In this document: positions 9,125-16,749 of the stretch, one piece after another
Numbering within the stretch: the stretch's first letter is position 1
How the letters are laid out: each line of letters begins with the position of its first letter
Assembly: GCA_937776645.1 (NCBI GenBank)
Contig: CALMRI010000012.1
Location: 62,001 to 126,000, forward strand
Length of the DNA stretch: 64,000 bases
Reading direction: 5' to 3'
Source: an uncultured Alphaproteobacteria bacterium
Lineage (GTDB): Bacteria; Pseudomonadota; Alphaproteobacteria; Thalassobaculales; Thalassobaculaceae
Program-made: the position numbers and the translations under genes
The notes under the pieces: model-generated
The model's input: only the letters and a program-made list of their open reading frames with translations
Told to the model about the DNA's origin: nothing
Database searches by the model: none

Positions 9125-10381
9125 ATGACCGATCATACTGAAGACTCCGTCCGCGCCGAGGCGCGCACTTGGCTGGAAGCAAACTGGGATGTTAATCTCG
9201 GCCTGGTTAAATGGCGCAACAAGCTGGCAGATTCCGGCTGGGGCATGCCGAACTGGCCAAGCGAGTGGTACGGCAAGGATCTGTCGGTCGGCCTGGTGCC
9301 GGTCGTCGAGGAGGAATTCCGCCGCATCGGCGCCCTACCGATCCCGAAATCTGGCATTCGCATGCTTGCCGCAGCGACGATCCTCAATCACGGCTCCGAC
9401 ATGCATAAGGAAAAATACCTGCGCCCAATCCTCACCGGCGAGGATGTCTGGTGCCAGCTGTTCAGCGAACCCGGCAGCGGTTCGGATCTCGCCGGCGCCA
9501 CCACCAAGGCGGTCATGGTCGGCAACAAATGGGTGGTGAACGGCCAGAAGGTCTGGACCACCAGCGCCCATAAGGCGCGTTGGGGCTTGCTGTTGGCCCG
9601 CACAGACATGAACGTGCCGAAGCACCAGGGCCTGTCCTATTTCATCATCGACATGCATCAGCCGGGCGTCGAAGCGGTGCCGCTAAAGCAGATGAACGGC
9701 CACGCCTCGTTCAATCAGGTGTTCCTGACCGATGCCGAGGTGATGCCGGACTTTCAGGTCGCCGAGCTTGGCGATGGCTGGAAGGTGGCGACGACGACAC
9801 TGATGCATGAGCGCCGGGGCGCTGATTCGCTGCGCTCTTGGGGTCAGGTGCCGGATCTCGAGGGATCTATCTACGACGAAGAACGGGCCGAGGTGGAGAC
9901 CACCTTGGCGCCCTATAAATGGTATCCGCAGCGCGCCGGTCGGGTCGACCTGATCATGCAGCGGGCCAAGGAAACCGGGGCGATCAACGATCCGGCCATG
10001 CGCCAGGAGATCGCCAAGCTGATGGTCCTGCACAAATCCGCCGAATGGACCGCAAGACGGGCCCGCTCGGCCCAGGAGCAAGGCAAACCGCAGGGCCCGG
10101 AAGGCTCGCTCGGTAAGCTAGCCTCCAGCAACGTAGCGCGGGCGTCGGCGCGGGTGCACACGATGGTCTCCGGCGCCGACGCCATGCTCTCGGGCGCGGA
10201 CGGGGTGATGAACGGCACCATCGCCGAGATCCTAATCTCTTTCCCCGCCTCCTCGATCGCCGGCGGCACCGATGAGATCCAACGGAACATCATCTCCGAA
10301 CGGGTCTTGAAGATGCCGAAGGAAACCCGCTTCGACGCCGACAAACCGTTCAAGGACGTGCCGAGAAACACGGTCGCCTGA
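9125..10381 (+). CDS. acyl-CoA dehydrogenase family protein, pair 1 second gene
   Basis: The 418-residue protein has the middle-domain FAD/substrate signature FSEPGSGSDLAGATTKA, then VNGQKVWTTSAHKARW, and the C-terminal GGTDEIQRNIISERVL. That last segment lies where medium-chain enzymes carry their catalytic Glu, here in a GGTDE context. It is longer than its upstream partner by about 40 residues because of a YKWYPQRAGRVDLI-containing insertion before helix G. The 13-base spacing to the previous gene indicates co-transcription. It is probably a partner subunit or a second-step enzyme for the same acyl chain. Electron-transfer flavoprotein genes are not in the window. Confidence 0.9.
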   Translation: MTDHTEDSVRAEARTWLEANWDVNLGLVKWRNKLADSGWGMPNWPSEWYGKDLSVGLVPVVEEEFRRIGALPIPKSGIRMLAAATILNHGSDMHKEKYLRPILTGEDVWCQLFSEPGSGSDLAGATTKAVMVGNKWVVNGQKVWTTSAHKARWGLLLARTDMNVPKHQGLSYFIIDMHQPGVEAVPLKQMNGHASFNQVFLTDAEVMPDFQVAELGDGWKVATTTLMHERRGADSLRSWGQVPDLEGSIYDEERAEVETTLAPYKWYPQRAGRVDLIMQRAKETGAINDPAMRQEIAKLMVLHKSAEWTARRARSAQEQGKPQGPEGSLGKLASSNVARASARVHTMVSGADAMLSGADGVMNGTIAEILISFPASSIAGGTDEIQRNIISERVLKMPKETRFDADKPFKDVPRNTVA

Positions 10382-10682
10382 GTGGGCGGGTCAATTGGCC
10401 TCAGGTCTGGAAATCACAAAAATTCGTTTTCATAGCGAACGCCAGGACCAAAACCTAAATAGGTCGCCAGTGGCGCGTGGCGAAGCAATTTTAAAGACCT
10501 ATCCGAGTTCGGCGGTTTCAACCCGGGTCGATGATCCTCAGGCATCGGCCAAGCCGTTCGCCAGGGCGACGGTGACGGAGATTCAGAGAGAAGCGGGGCC
10601 ATAAAATTACGGACAACACCTGGCCGTAGGCTCGACGCGCGTAACAATGACGACTGGTTAAGAACAACAAGGATTGCCACCC
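10382..10682. other. Intergenic gap between two acyl-CoA dehydrogenase genes
   Basis: This stretch of about 300 bases has no supported gene. A minus-strand open frame covers most of it but has no family resemblance and no ribosome binding site that I could find. The last bases (AAGGA at 10669-10673) serve as the Shine-Dalgarno site of the next dehydrogenase. A promoter for the second dehydrogenase pair is likely here, but no clear consensus was seen. Confidence 0.5.
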
Positions 10683-11885
10683 ATGGAGCTCGCCTTTTCC
10701 GCTGAAGAACTTGGGTTTCGCGATGAGGTACGGGCCTTCATCGCCGAGAACCTGCCGCCATCAGCCACGGCCAATGGCGGTCGGTGGCCGCATTGGAGCA
10801 AGGACGATATCGTCACTTGGCAACGCATCCTGAACAAAAAGGGTTGGGCGGTGCCGCATTGGCCGGAGGAGCATGGCGGCACCAACTGGTCGGCGGTGCA
10901 GCGCTATATCTTCCTCGAGGAGCTGTTGCTGGCGCCGACGCCCGAGCCGTTGTCGTTCAATGTGAACATGGTCGGCCCGGTGCTCTGTGCTTTCGGCAAT
11001 GAGGCGCAGAAGGATTTCTTCCTACCGAAGCTGCGCAATCTGGATCTCTGGTTCTGTCAGGGTTTTTCCGAGCCCGGCGCCGGATCGGATCTTGCCTCGT
11101 TACGAACCTCGGCGGTGCCGGATGGCGACGACTATATCGTCAACGGCCAGAAGATCTGGACCTCGATGGCGCATCGCGCCGATTGGATCTTCGCCCTGGT
11201 GCGCACCGATCCAAACGCCCCGAAGCGGCAGATGGGGATCTCGTTCCTGCTGATCGACATGACCTCGCCGGGTGTCACGGTGCGTGGGATCAAGACCATC
11301 GACGACGCCCATCATGTCAACGAAGTGTTCTTTGACAATGTCCGGGTGCCGATTAGCAATCGGATCGGCGAGGAGAACAAAGGCTGGGATTATGCCAAGT
11401 TCCTGCTCGGTAACGAGCGCACCGGCATCGCCCGGGTCGGGTTGTCGCGAGAGCGGTTGAACCGCGCCAAGCGGCTGGCGGAAAAGCTACCAGCGTTCAA
11501 CGGCGCCTTGGCCGATGATCCACAATTCCGCCGCAAATGCGCCACCATCGAGATGCAGCTAAAATCCCTGGAAATCACGGTGATGCGGGTGCTCGACCGG
11601 CAGCGGCGGCGCAACGACTCGACGCCGGACCCGGCCACCTCGGTGCTGAAGATGCGCGGTGCGGAGATCCAACAATCGACGGCGGAGCTGTTGGCCGATG
11701 TCGCCGGACCGATGGTCGCGCCGACCGACGCGGTTCGCGCCGCCTATGAAGGTGACTTCCCAACCGAGCTTGAAGAAACCCTGGGCATCATCCCGCACTA
11801 TTTCAATTCCCGCGCCGCAACCATCTATGGTGGCTCCAACGAGATCCAACGGAACATCATCGCCAAGGCGGTTTTGGGACTGTAG
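10683..11885 (+). CDS. acyl-CoA dehydrogenase family protein, pair 2 first gene
   Basis: The 400-residue protein carries the family signatures FSEPGAGSDLASLRT and VNGQKIWTSMAHRADW in the middle domain, and GGSNEIQRNIIAKAVLGL at the C-terminus. A Gly occupies the medium-chain Glu position, so the catalytic base may lie on helix G (LGNERTGIARVG region), as in the isovaleryl/long-chain types, or in a partner subunit. ATG 10683 was chosen because AAGGA lies 9 bases upstream. The next dehydrogenase lies 266 bases downstream, the gap holding palindromic repeats. The order long then short mirrors pair 1 in reverse. Confidence 0.9.
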   Translation: MELAFSAEELGFRDEVRAFIAENLPPSATANGGRWPHWSKDDIVTWQRILNKKGWAVPHWPEEHGGTNWSAVQRYIFLEELLLAPTPEPLSFNVNMVGPVLCAFGNEAQKDFFLPKLRNLDLWFCQGFSEPGAGSDLASLRTSAVPDGDDYIVNGQKIWTSMAHRADWIFALVRTDPNAPKRQMGISFLLIDMTSPGVTVRGIKTIDDAHHVNEVFFDNVRVPISNRIGEENKGWDYAKFLLGNERTGIARVGLSRERLNRAKRLAEKLPAFNGALADDPQFRRKCATIEMQLKSLEITVMRVLDRQRRRNDSTPDPATSVLKMRGAEIQQSTAELLADVAGPMVAPTDAVRAAYEGDFPTELEETLGIIPHYFNSRAATIYGGSNEIQRNIIAKAVLGL

Positions 11886-12007
11886 GAGGGATCAACCATA
11901 TGATTTTCTGCGACCCTCCCCTCCGTATCCCAGGCGAAATCCAGGGCCGAAGTCTACGGCATCGGCCGGTGACAGCTAACAGAGTGCCGGTAGCGAGCCC
12001 TCGCATT

Positions 12008-12069
12008 GACCCAGCCCGGGTCACGCTGAACAGTCTCAGGCATGGGTCCTGGGTCAAGTCCAGGGATGC
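12008..12069. repeat. Paired short palindromes in the gap between dehydrogenases
   Basis: Two inverted repeats lie in the 266-base gap: GACCC-agccc-GGGTC at 12008-12022 and CCTGG-gtcaagt-CCAGG at 12048-12064, the latter inside ATGGGTCCTGG...GGGATGC. The outer frame ATGGGTCC...GGGATG resembles the REP-like elements at 21 kb, 22 kb and 47.6 kb, but the stem sequence differs. They could form small hairpins in a read-through transcript, or be relics of a palindromic repeat family. Confidence 0.4.
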
Positions 12070-12151
12070 TATCTACGGGGGTTAGGCCTCCTATCTTACT
12101 AGGGCCGGGGTATCGCCAGTGAACAACCAAAAGAAGACGGAATAAATCGAA

Positions 12152-13297
12152 ATGGATTTCGAACTTTCCAACGAGCAACAGCTGCTGAAGGACAGTGTCG
12201 ACCGTCTGATCGCTGACCGCTACGAGCTCCGGACGCGCGGCAAGATCCTGGAAAGCGACGCCGGGTGGAGCCGAGAGATCTGGTCGACCTTGGCTGATCT
12301 CGGGCTCCTCGGCTTGCCGTTTTCTAACGAGGATGGTGGTTTCGGCGGCGGACCGGTCGAGCAGATGATCATCCAGGAGGCGTTCGGGCGGGGCCTGCTG
12401 GTCGAACCCTATCTGGCGACAGTCATTCTCGGTGGAAGCGCCATTGCCCTGGCGGCATCGGCGGAGCGCCGGGCCGAGATCCTTGGCGGTGTCGCCGAGG
12501 GGCAACGTCTCCTCGCCTTCGCCCATGGCGAAAGGTTATCGCGCTATCGCTTGCGCCAGGTTGAAACCACGGCACGACGCGTCGGCGGCGATGGTTGGGT
12601 GCTGGATGGCGAGAAGACCACGGTGATCCATGGCGGCCCGGCAGATACTCTGATCGTCAGCGCCCGCACCAGCGGCGGCAAGGATGACGAGGGCGGCATC
12701 AGTCTGTTCGTGGTTCCGGCAAACACCGCCGGGGTCACGGTGCGGGCCTATCCGACCTTCGACGGGATGCGCGGCGCCGATATCACTTTCGCATCGGTCG
12801 CCCTGGCTTCGGATGCCCTGCTCGGCGAAGCGGACGAGGCCTATCCGGTGATCGAGCACGTCGAGCAGCATGGCATCGCCGCGGTCGCCGCCGAATCCGT
12901 CGGCCTGATGCAAGCGGCGCTGGATATGTCGGTTGAGTATCTGAAAACCCGCACTCAGTTTGGCCGGCCGATCGGCGAGTTCCAGGTTCTGCAGCACCGG
13001 GCCGCCGACATGTATGTGGCGGTCGAAGAGGCCCGCAGCATCGCTATTCATGCCGCAATGATGGTCGGCGAAGCGGACCCGGTGGCGCGCCGCCAGGCCA
13101 TGGCCACGGCCAAGGCGCAGATCGGAGTCTCGGCCCGCGAGGTCGGGCAGAGCGGGGTGCAATTACATGGTGGTATCGGGATCACCGAGGAGTACGCCAT
13201 CGGCCATTATTTCAAGCGGCTATCGATGATCGAGCGCCAGTTTGGCGATGTCGAGCATCACATGGCGTTGCTAGCCTCGCTGGAGACGCCGGGCTGA
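12152..13297 (+). CDS. acyl-CoA dehydrogenase family protein, pair 2 second gene
   Basis: The 381-residue protein starts MDFELSNEQQLLKDSVDRL, a typical acyl-CoA dehydrogenase N-terminus, and ends with LHGGIGITEEYAIGHYFKRL. The RTQFGRPIGEFQVLQHRAADM segment is the FAD-contacting helix. The middle domain is short (AHGERLSRYRLRQVETTARR) and lacks the SEPGSGSD motif of its neighbours. This is typical of the smaller subunits of heteromeric FadE pairs. It follows the 400-residue dehydrogenase and could form an alpha/beta pair with it. Its TGA stop sits in the loop of a strong hairpin. Confidence 0.9.
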   Translation: MDFELSNEQQLLKDSVDRLIADRYELRTRGKILESDAGWSREIWSTLADLGLLGLPFSNEDGGFGGGPVEQMIIQEAFGRGLLVEPYLATVILGGSAIALAASAERRAEILGGVAEGQRLLAFAHGERLSRYRLRQVETTARRVGGDGWVLDGEKTTVIHGGPADTLIVSARTSGGKDDEGGISLFVVPANTAGVTVRAYPTFDGMRGADITFASVALASDALLGEADEAYPVIEHVEQHGIAAVAAESVGLMQAALDMSVEYLKTRTQFGRPIGEFQVLQHRAADMYVAVEEARSIAIHAAMMVGEADPVARRQAMATAKAQIGVSAREVGQSGVQLHGGIGITEEYAIGHYFKRLSMIERQFGDVEHHMALLASLETPG

Positions 13298-13305
13298 GCC
13301 CGGCG
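13287..13305 (+). terminator. Perfect hairpin over the stop codon of the last dehydrogenase
   Basis: The sequence CGCCGGGC-TGA-GCCCGGCG is a perfect G+C-rich inverted repeat with the gene's TGA in the loop. No T-tract follows, so it is not a canonical rho-independent terminator. It may still slow RNA polymerase or protect the 3' end of the dehydrogenase transcript. The following 150 bases to the convergent aldolase gene hold nothing recognised. Confidence 0.4.
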
Positions 13306-13457
13306 CCCAAACTCTAACGCCGCCCCTCCATTAACGGGGATGACGTAGAGAAAGGCGGTAGCGTTAAGAACGCGCCTCAGAGCCGAATCAATTCGATAGA
13401 GGGCGATTCACACCTTAGTCTTCATCACTCCGCGATTCCGACTAAACCGATCGCACT

Positions 13458-14240
13458 CTAGTCGGCGTAATCTGGCTCTTTCTTGTCAAGAATTCGCTTC
13501 AGCGCGTCAAAATGCCATTCCGAGTTGGCCTTGCCGCCATAGCGCATCGAGGAGCCGCGATAAGTCGCATACGTCTTCTCGACCACCGGTTCCGGTAACA
13601 TCTTCAACGGACGACCGGTCCACATGGCGTAGAGCTGCACCTGGGCAACCCGCTCCAAATAATACAGCCGATCATAGGCCTCGGCCACATTGGCGCCGAG
13701 GGTCAACGCGCCGTGACTGGCCATCAGCAGAACCGTGTTGTCACCGCAGACCTCGGCCAGACGGTCACCCTCGGCCGGGTCAAGCCCCGGGCCATCATAG
13801 GTTTCGTCGTAGCCGGTCCGCATCATCGTGCCGAGCTCGGTCTGGCCGATCGGCTGAATATGCTGATCTTCAAGACGGGTCAGGGCGGTGGCATAGGGCA
13901 TGTGGGTGTGGAACACCGCGGCGGCGTTTTCCTTCTTGCGATGGATTGGCGCATGAATACAATAGGCTGAGCGTTCGACAATGCCTTCGCCGCGCTTCAC
14001 CTCGCCGTCATAGCCAACCTCCATGAAACAGCTGGCGGTGACCTCGGACCAATGCAGGCCGAAGGGGATCTGATAGTAGCGATCCTCGGAGCCCGGCACC
14101 CGCAGGGTCAGATGGTTGAAGATCCCCTCATGCAGATCATGCATGACCGCACAGCGATGAGCGGCGGCCAGATCGATCCGAGCCTGCCACTGTTCATCGG
14201 TATGGCCTTGAGATTGAGACTTTGTTGATACGAAGTTCAT
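13458..14240 (-). CDS. class II aldolase/adducin family protein
   Basis: The 260-residue protein has the class II aldolase fold markers. A metal-binding HTHMPYATALTR motif lies near the middle, and SHGALTLGANVAEAYDRLYYLE supplies the third histidine and the typical helix. FNHLTLRVPG is the N-terminal substrate loop. ATG 14240 is used because GGGAG lies 6 bases upstream; an ATG five codons earlier overlaps that site. Family members are zinc-dependent aldolases, epimerases or decarboxylases acting on small hydroxy acids or sugar phosphates. The substrate here is unknown. It is downstream of the luciferase-like gene on the same strand. Confidence 0.85.
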   Translation of the reverse strand: MNFVSTKSQSQGHTDEQWQARIDLAAAHRCAVMHDLHEGIFNHLTLRVPGSEDRYYQIPFGLHWSEVTASCFMEVGYDGEVKRGEGIVERSAYCIHAPIHRKKENAAAVFHTHMPYATALTRLEDQHIQPIGQTELGTMMRTGYDETYDGPGLDPAEGDRLAEVCGDNTVLLMASHGALTLGANVAEAYDRLYYLERVAQVQLYAMWTGRPLKMLPEPVVEKTYATYRGSSMRYGGKANSEWHFDALKRILDKKEPDYAD

Positions 14241-14414
14241 CGACCGCTCCCGCATCTTTTGGTGAATTTGGGGTAAATCTGAGGTGAGTTAAGGGTGACA
14301 TTGAGGCGAATTTCGCAAGTAGTCTCCTCCGCTGCGCCTAAATCGTCAATCACCGCGCCAAAAACAGCAGGCAGAGGATGGTTTCAAGCGAGCGGGCCCT
14401 CCTACGGCAACCCG

Positions 14415-15419
14415 CTACAGCTCGAACGCCTTGGCTATCTCGGTATAGCTGGTGCGGCGCGCCTCATTGCTATGGGACCAGGTAACGATGGCCACCTCGT
14501 CGACCCCAAGCCGGTCGGCCAATTCACGGGTTCGCTCGACCACTTCGGGCCCGGTGCCAACGAAGGTGGTGCGGCGCAATTCCGCGATCCGTACTTCCTC
14601 GCGCTCATTATACGCTGCGGCCATGGCGTCAGCGGGCGTCTCGAAGGTCAGATGCAGGCCGCGGTCCCGGTACAGCTGCCAACGGGCGCGGGAGCTGAAA
14701 TGGTACTGCGCCTCCTCATGCGTCTCCGCCGCCAGGGCCCAGACGCAGATGCTCGATCGCGGCTCGGGAAAGCGTTCGCTCGGCTTGTAGGTATCACGAT
14801 AAAGTGCCAACGCCTGCTCGCCGCCCTGGCCATCGGTGAAAAACCAGGCAAAGGCATAGGGCAGGCCGAAATGCGCCGCGACCTGGGCGCCATAGGCGGA
14901 GCTGCCAAGGATCCAGATCTCCGGCGCCGTCTCACCTTGAGGCTGCGCTTTCAGGCGGGCGAAAGTGTGCCCTTCCTGCAGCGGCTCGCCATGCAGCCAG
15001 GCATCCAAGTCCATCACGTCGTTGGGGAACTGGTTCGGCCGCTCGGCAGCGTTAGGGTTCAGGGCATAGGCGGTCAGACCGTCCGAGCCTGGGGCCCGGC
15101 CGAGCCCTAGATCGATCCGCCCGGGGGCCAGGGCATCGAGCACCCGAAACTGCTCGGCAACCTTGAACGGCGCGTAGTGCGGCAACATGATCCCAGCGCT
15201 GCCGATGCGGATCCGCTCGGTGGTCGCGGCGATGGCGGCGATGACGATCTCTGGCGCAGTGCCCACGATAGCCGGATGGTTGTGATGCTCGGAGACCCAG
15301 AACCGGTGATAGCCCAGCGCCTCGCAATGTTGCGCCAGGGCCACGGTCTCGCGGATCGCCGAGCCCTGCGACCGACCGGCCACGGCGATCGACTGATCAA
15401 GAACGGAAAGACGCAGCAC
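14415..15419 (-). CDS. LLM-class flavin-dependent oxidoreductase (MsnO8/YhbW-like)
   Basis: The 334-residue protein opens LRLSVLDQSIAVAG and contains HRFWVSEHHNHPAIVGTAPE, RIRIGSAGIMLPHYAPFKVA and PGRIDLGLGRAPGSDG. These mark bacterial luciferase-like monooxygenases of the MsnO8/YhbW subgroup that use FMNH2. The length is normal for the subgroup. It differs from the F420-type LLM gene at 6.9 kb, so the island carries two unrelated monooxygenase subfamilies. The flavin donor could be any cellular reductase. An NADPH-dependent FMN reductase lies at 42.9 kb, but nothing links the two. The substrate is unknown. Confidence 0.85.
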   Translation of the reverse strand: MLRLSVLDQSIAVAGRSQGSAIRETVALAQHCEALGYHRFWVSEHHNHPAIVGTAPEIVIAAIAATTERIRIGSAGIMLPHYAPFKVAEQFRVLDALAPGRIDLGLGRAPGSDGLTAYALNPNAAERPNQFPNDVMDLDAWLHGEPLQEGHTFARLKAQPQGETAPEIWILGSSAYGAQVAAHFGLPYAFAWFFTDGQGGEQALALYRDTYKPSERFPEPRSSICVWALAAETHEEAQYHFSSRARWQLYRDRGLHLTFETPADAMAAAYNEREEVRIAELRRTTFVGTGPEVVERTRELADRLGVDEVAIVTWSHSNEARRTSYTEIAKAFEL

Positions 15420-15566
15420 GGGGAACTCCGATTCGATTCGCTTGGCCCCCCAACGGGACAGAGACCGGCTTTCATCCCGCGAAACCCGGCGTGGATCAAG
15501 GATGTTCGGCTGGGTTGAGCAATCCCTCGTCGATCACACCAGCAAATCACCCACGCGATACCAGCG

Positions 15567-16730
15567 CTACCGCTCAGCCCACGCGCCGAGAATTTCTTCA
15601 TTGTGCTCGCCCGGCGTCGGCACCCAGGATCGGGCGCCGACATCGGTCGCGGTGAACAGCATCGGGGTATTGGCGACCCGATAGGTCTCGGCGCCGTCGA
15701 CAATCCTAATCGCCGCGCCGCGCTCCTCGACATGCGGACGATCGATTGATTCCACCAGAGTGAGATAGCGCGTGCAGGGGCAGCCGCTGTCGTTGATCCG
15801 GCGTTCCGCCTCCTCGGCGGTCAGCCTGGACACCTCACCCTCGATCACAATCAAGAGTTCGTCCCAGTTATCGATACGGGGTCGGGATTCGGCGAACCGA
15901 GGGTCCTCGATCAGTTCTTCGCGACCAATGGCGCGGGCCAGCGCCGCGAAATTTGCCTGACTGACCGGCGCCACCATCAGGAAGCCGTCCGAGGCTCGGA
16001 TGGGAGCGAAAATCGGCGCCTTTTCCGGATTCTCAATCTGCGCTGCCTGATATTCATGGGCCATCATGTTGTGAATCGCGTCGATCATCGCGACATCGAT
16101 ACGTTGGCCCCGGCCATTACGGTCGCGCCCGAAAAGGGCGGCACAAATCGCCGCGCAGGCATGCACCCCGCCCATGAAATCCGGTGCGTTGCTGCGGTGC
16201 CGGAGCGGGCGGTCCAGCGATGTCTCGTAATCCATCATCATCATGTCAAAGCCGCTGGACGCATTGATGATAGTGGCGAAGGCCGGGTTTTTGGAATCGG
16301 TACCGATCTGGCCGTAGCCGGAGATCGAACAATAGATCAAATCGGGTTTCGCCTCGGTTAAACTACCGTAGTCAAGGCCGAGCCGGGCCATCACGCCCGG
16401 ACGATAGTTTTCCAGAACCACGTCGACGCTCGGCAACAGTCGGTTAATCGCCTCGATCGCCGCGGGGTTTTTAAGATCAAGCTCGATACTTTTCTTGCCG
16501 CAGTTCAGGTGCCCAAAATAGGCGCTTTGGGTGCCCTGAAACGGTGGTGCGTTGCGCATGATCTCGCCGCCTAGCGGCTCCACCTTGATCACCTCGGCTC
16601 CCATATCGGCCAGCAGGCGAGAGCAATACGGCCCGGCGACATACATAGTGAAGTCGAGCACCCGGACCCCGGCAAGCGGTCCGGGCGCCAATTCAACACC
16701 GCCCGCTTGGTTTTTCTTTGATCTTGGCAT
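15567..16730 (-). CDS. CaiB/BaiF family protein, copy 3, lacking the catalytic Asp
   Basis: The 387-residue protein keeps the CoA-transferase fold markers LAGVRVLDFTMYVAG, GAEVIKVEPLGGE and ELDLKNP. At the active-site segment it reads KNPAFATIINASSG. The position aligned with the catalytic Asp of copies 1 and 2 (PAYD) is Ala152. It may have another activity, be a regulatory partner, or belong to a subfamily with a different nucleophile. ATG 16730 was chosen because it lies just after the end of the gamma-glutamyltransferase gene; a longer frame would overlap it. It follows that gene by 19 bases, so the two are likely co-transcribed. Confidence 0.85.
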   Translation of the reverse strand: MPRSKKNQAGGVELAPGPLAGVRVLDFTMYVAGPYCSRLLADMGAEVIKVEPLGGEIMRNAPPFQGTQSAYFGHLNCGKKSIELDLKNPAAIEAINRLLPSVDVVLENYRPGVMARLGLDYGSLTEAKPDLIYCSISGYGQIGTDSKNPAFATIINASSGFDMMMMDYETSLDRPLRHRSNAPDFMGGVHACAAICAALFGRDRNGRGQRIDVAMIDAIHNMMAHEYQAAQIENPEKAPIFAPIRASDGFLMVAPVSQANFAALARAIGREELIEDPRFAESRPRIDNWDELLIVIEGEVSRLTAEEAERRINDSGCPCTRYLTLVESIDRPHVEERGAAIRIVDGAETYRVANTPMLFTATDVGARSWVPTPGEHNEEILGAWAER

Positions 16731-16749
16731 TTTAAAATCCCACAGCCTG

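Noticed and set aside
10414-10680. Minus-strand 88-residue frame between acyl-CoA dehydrogenase genes
   Set aside because: No family resemblance, no ribosome site, and Arg/Pro/Ser-rich composition; treated as intergenic.
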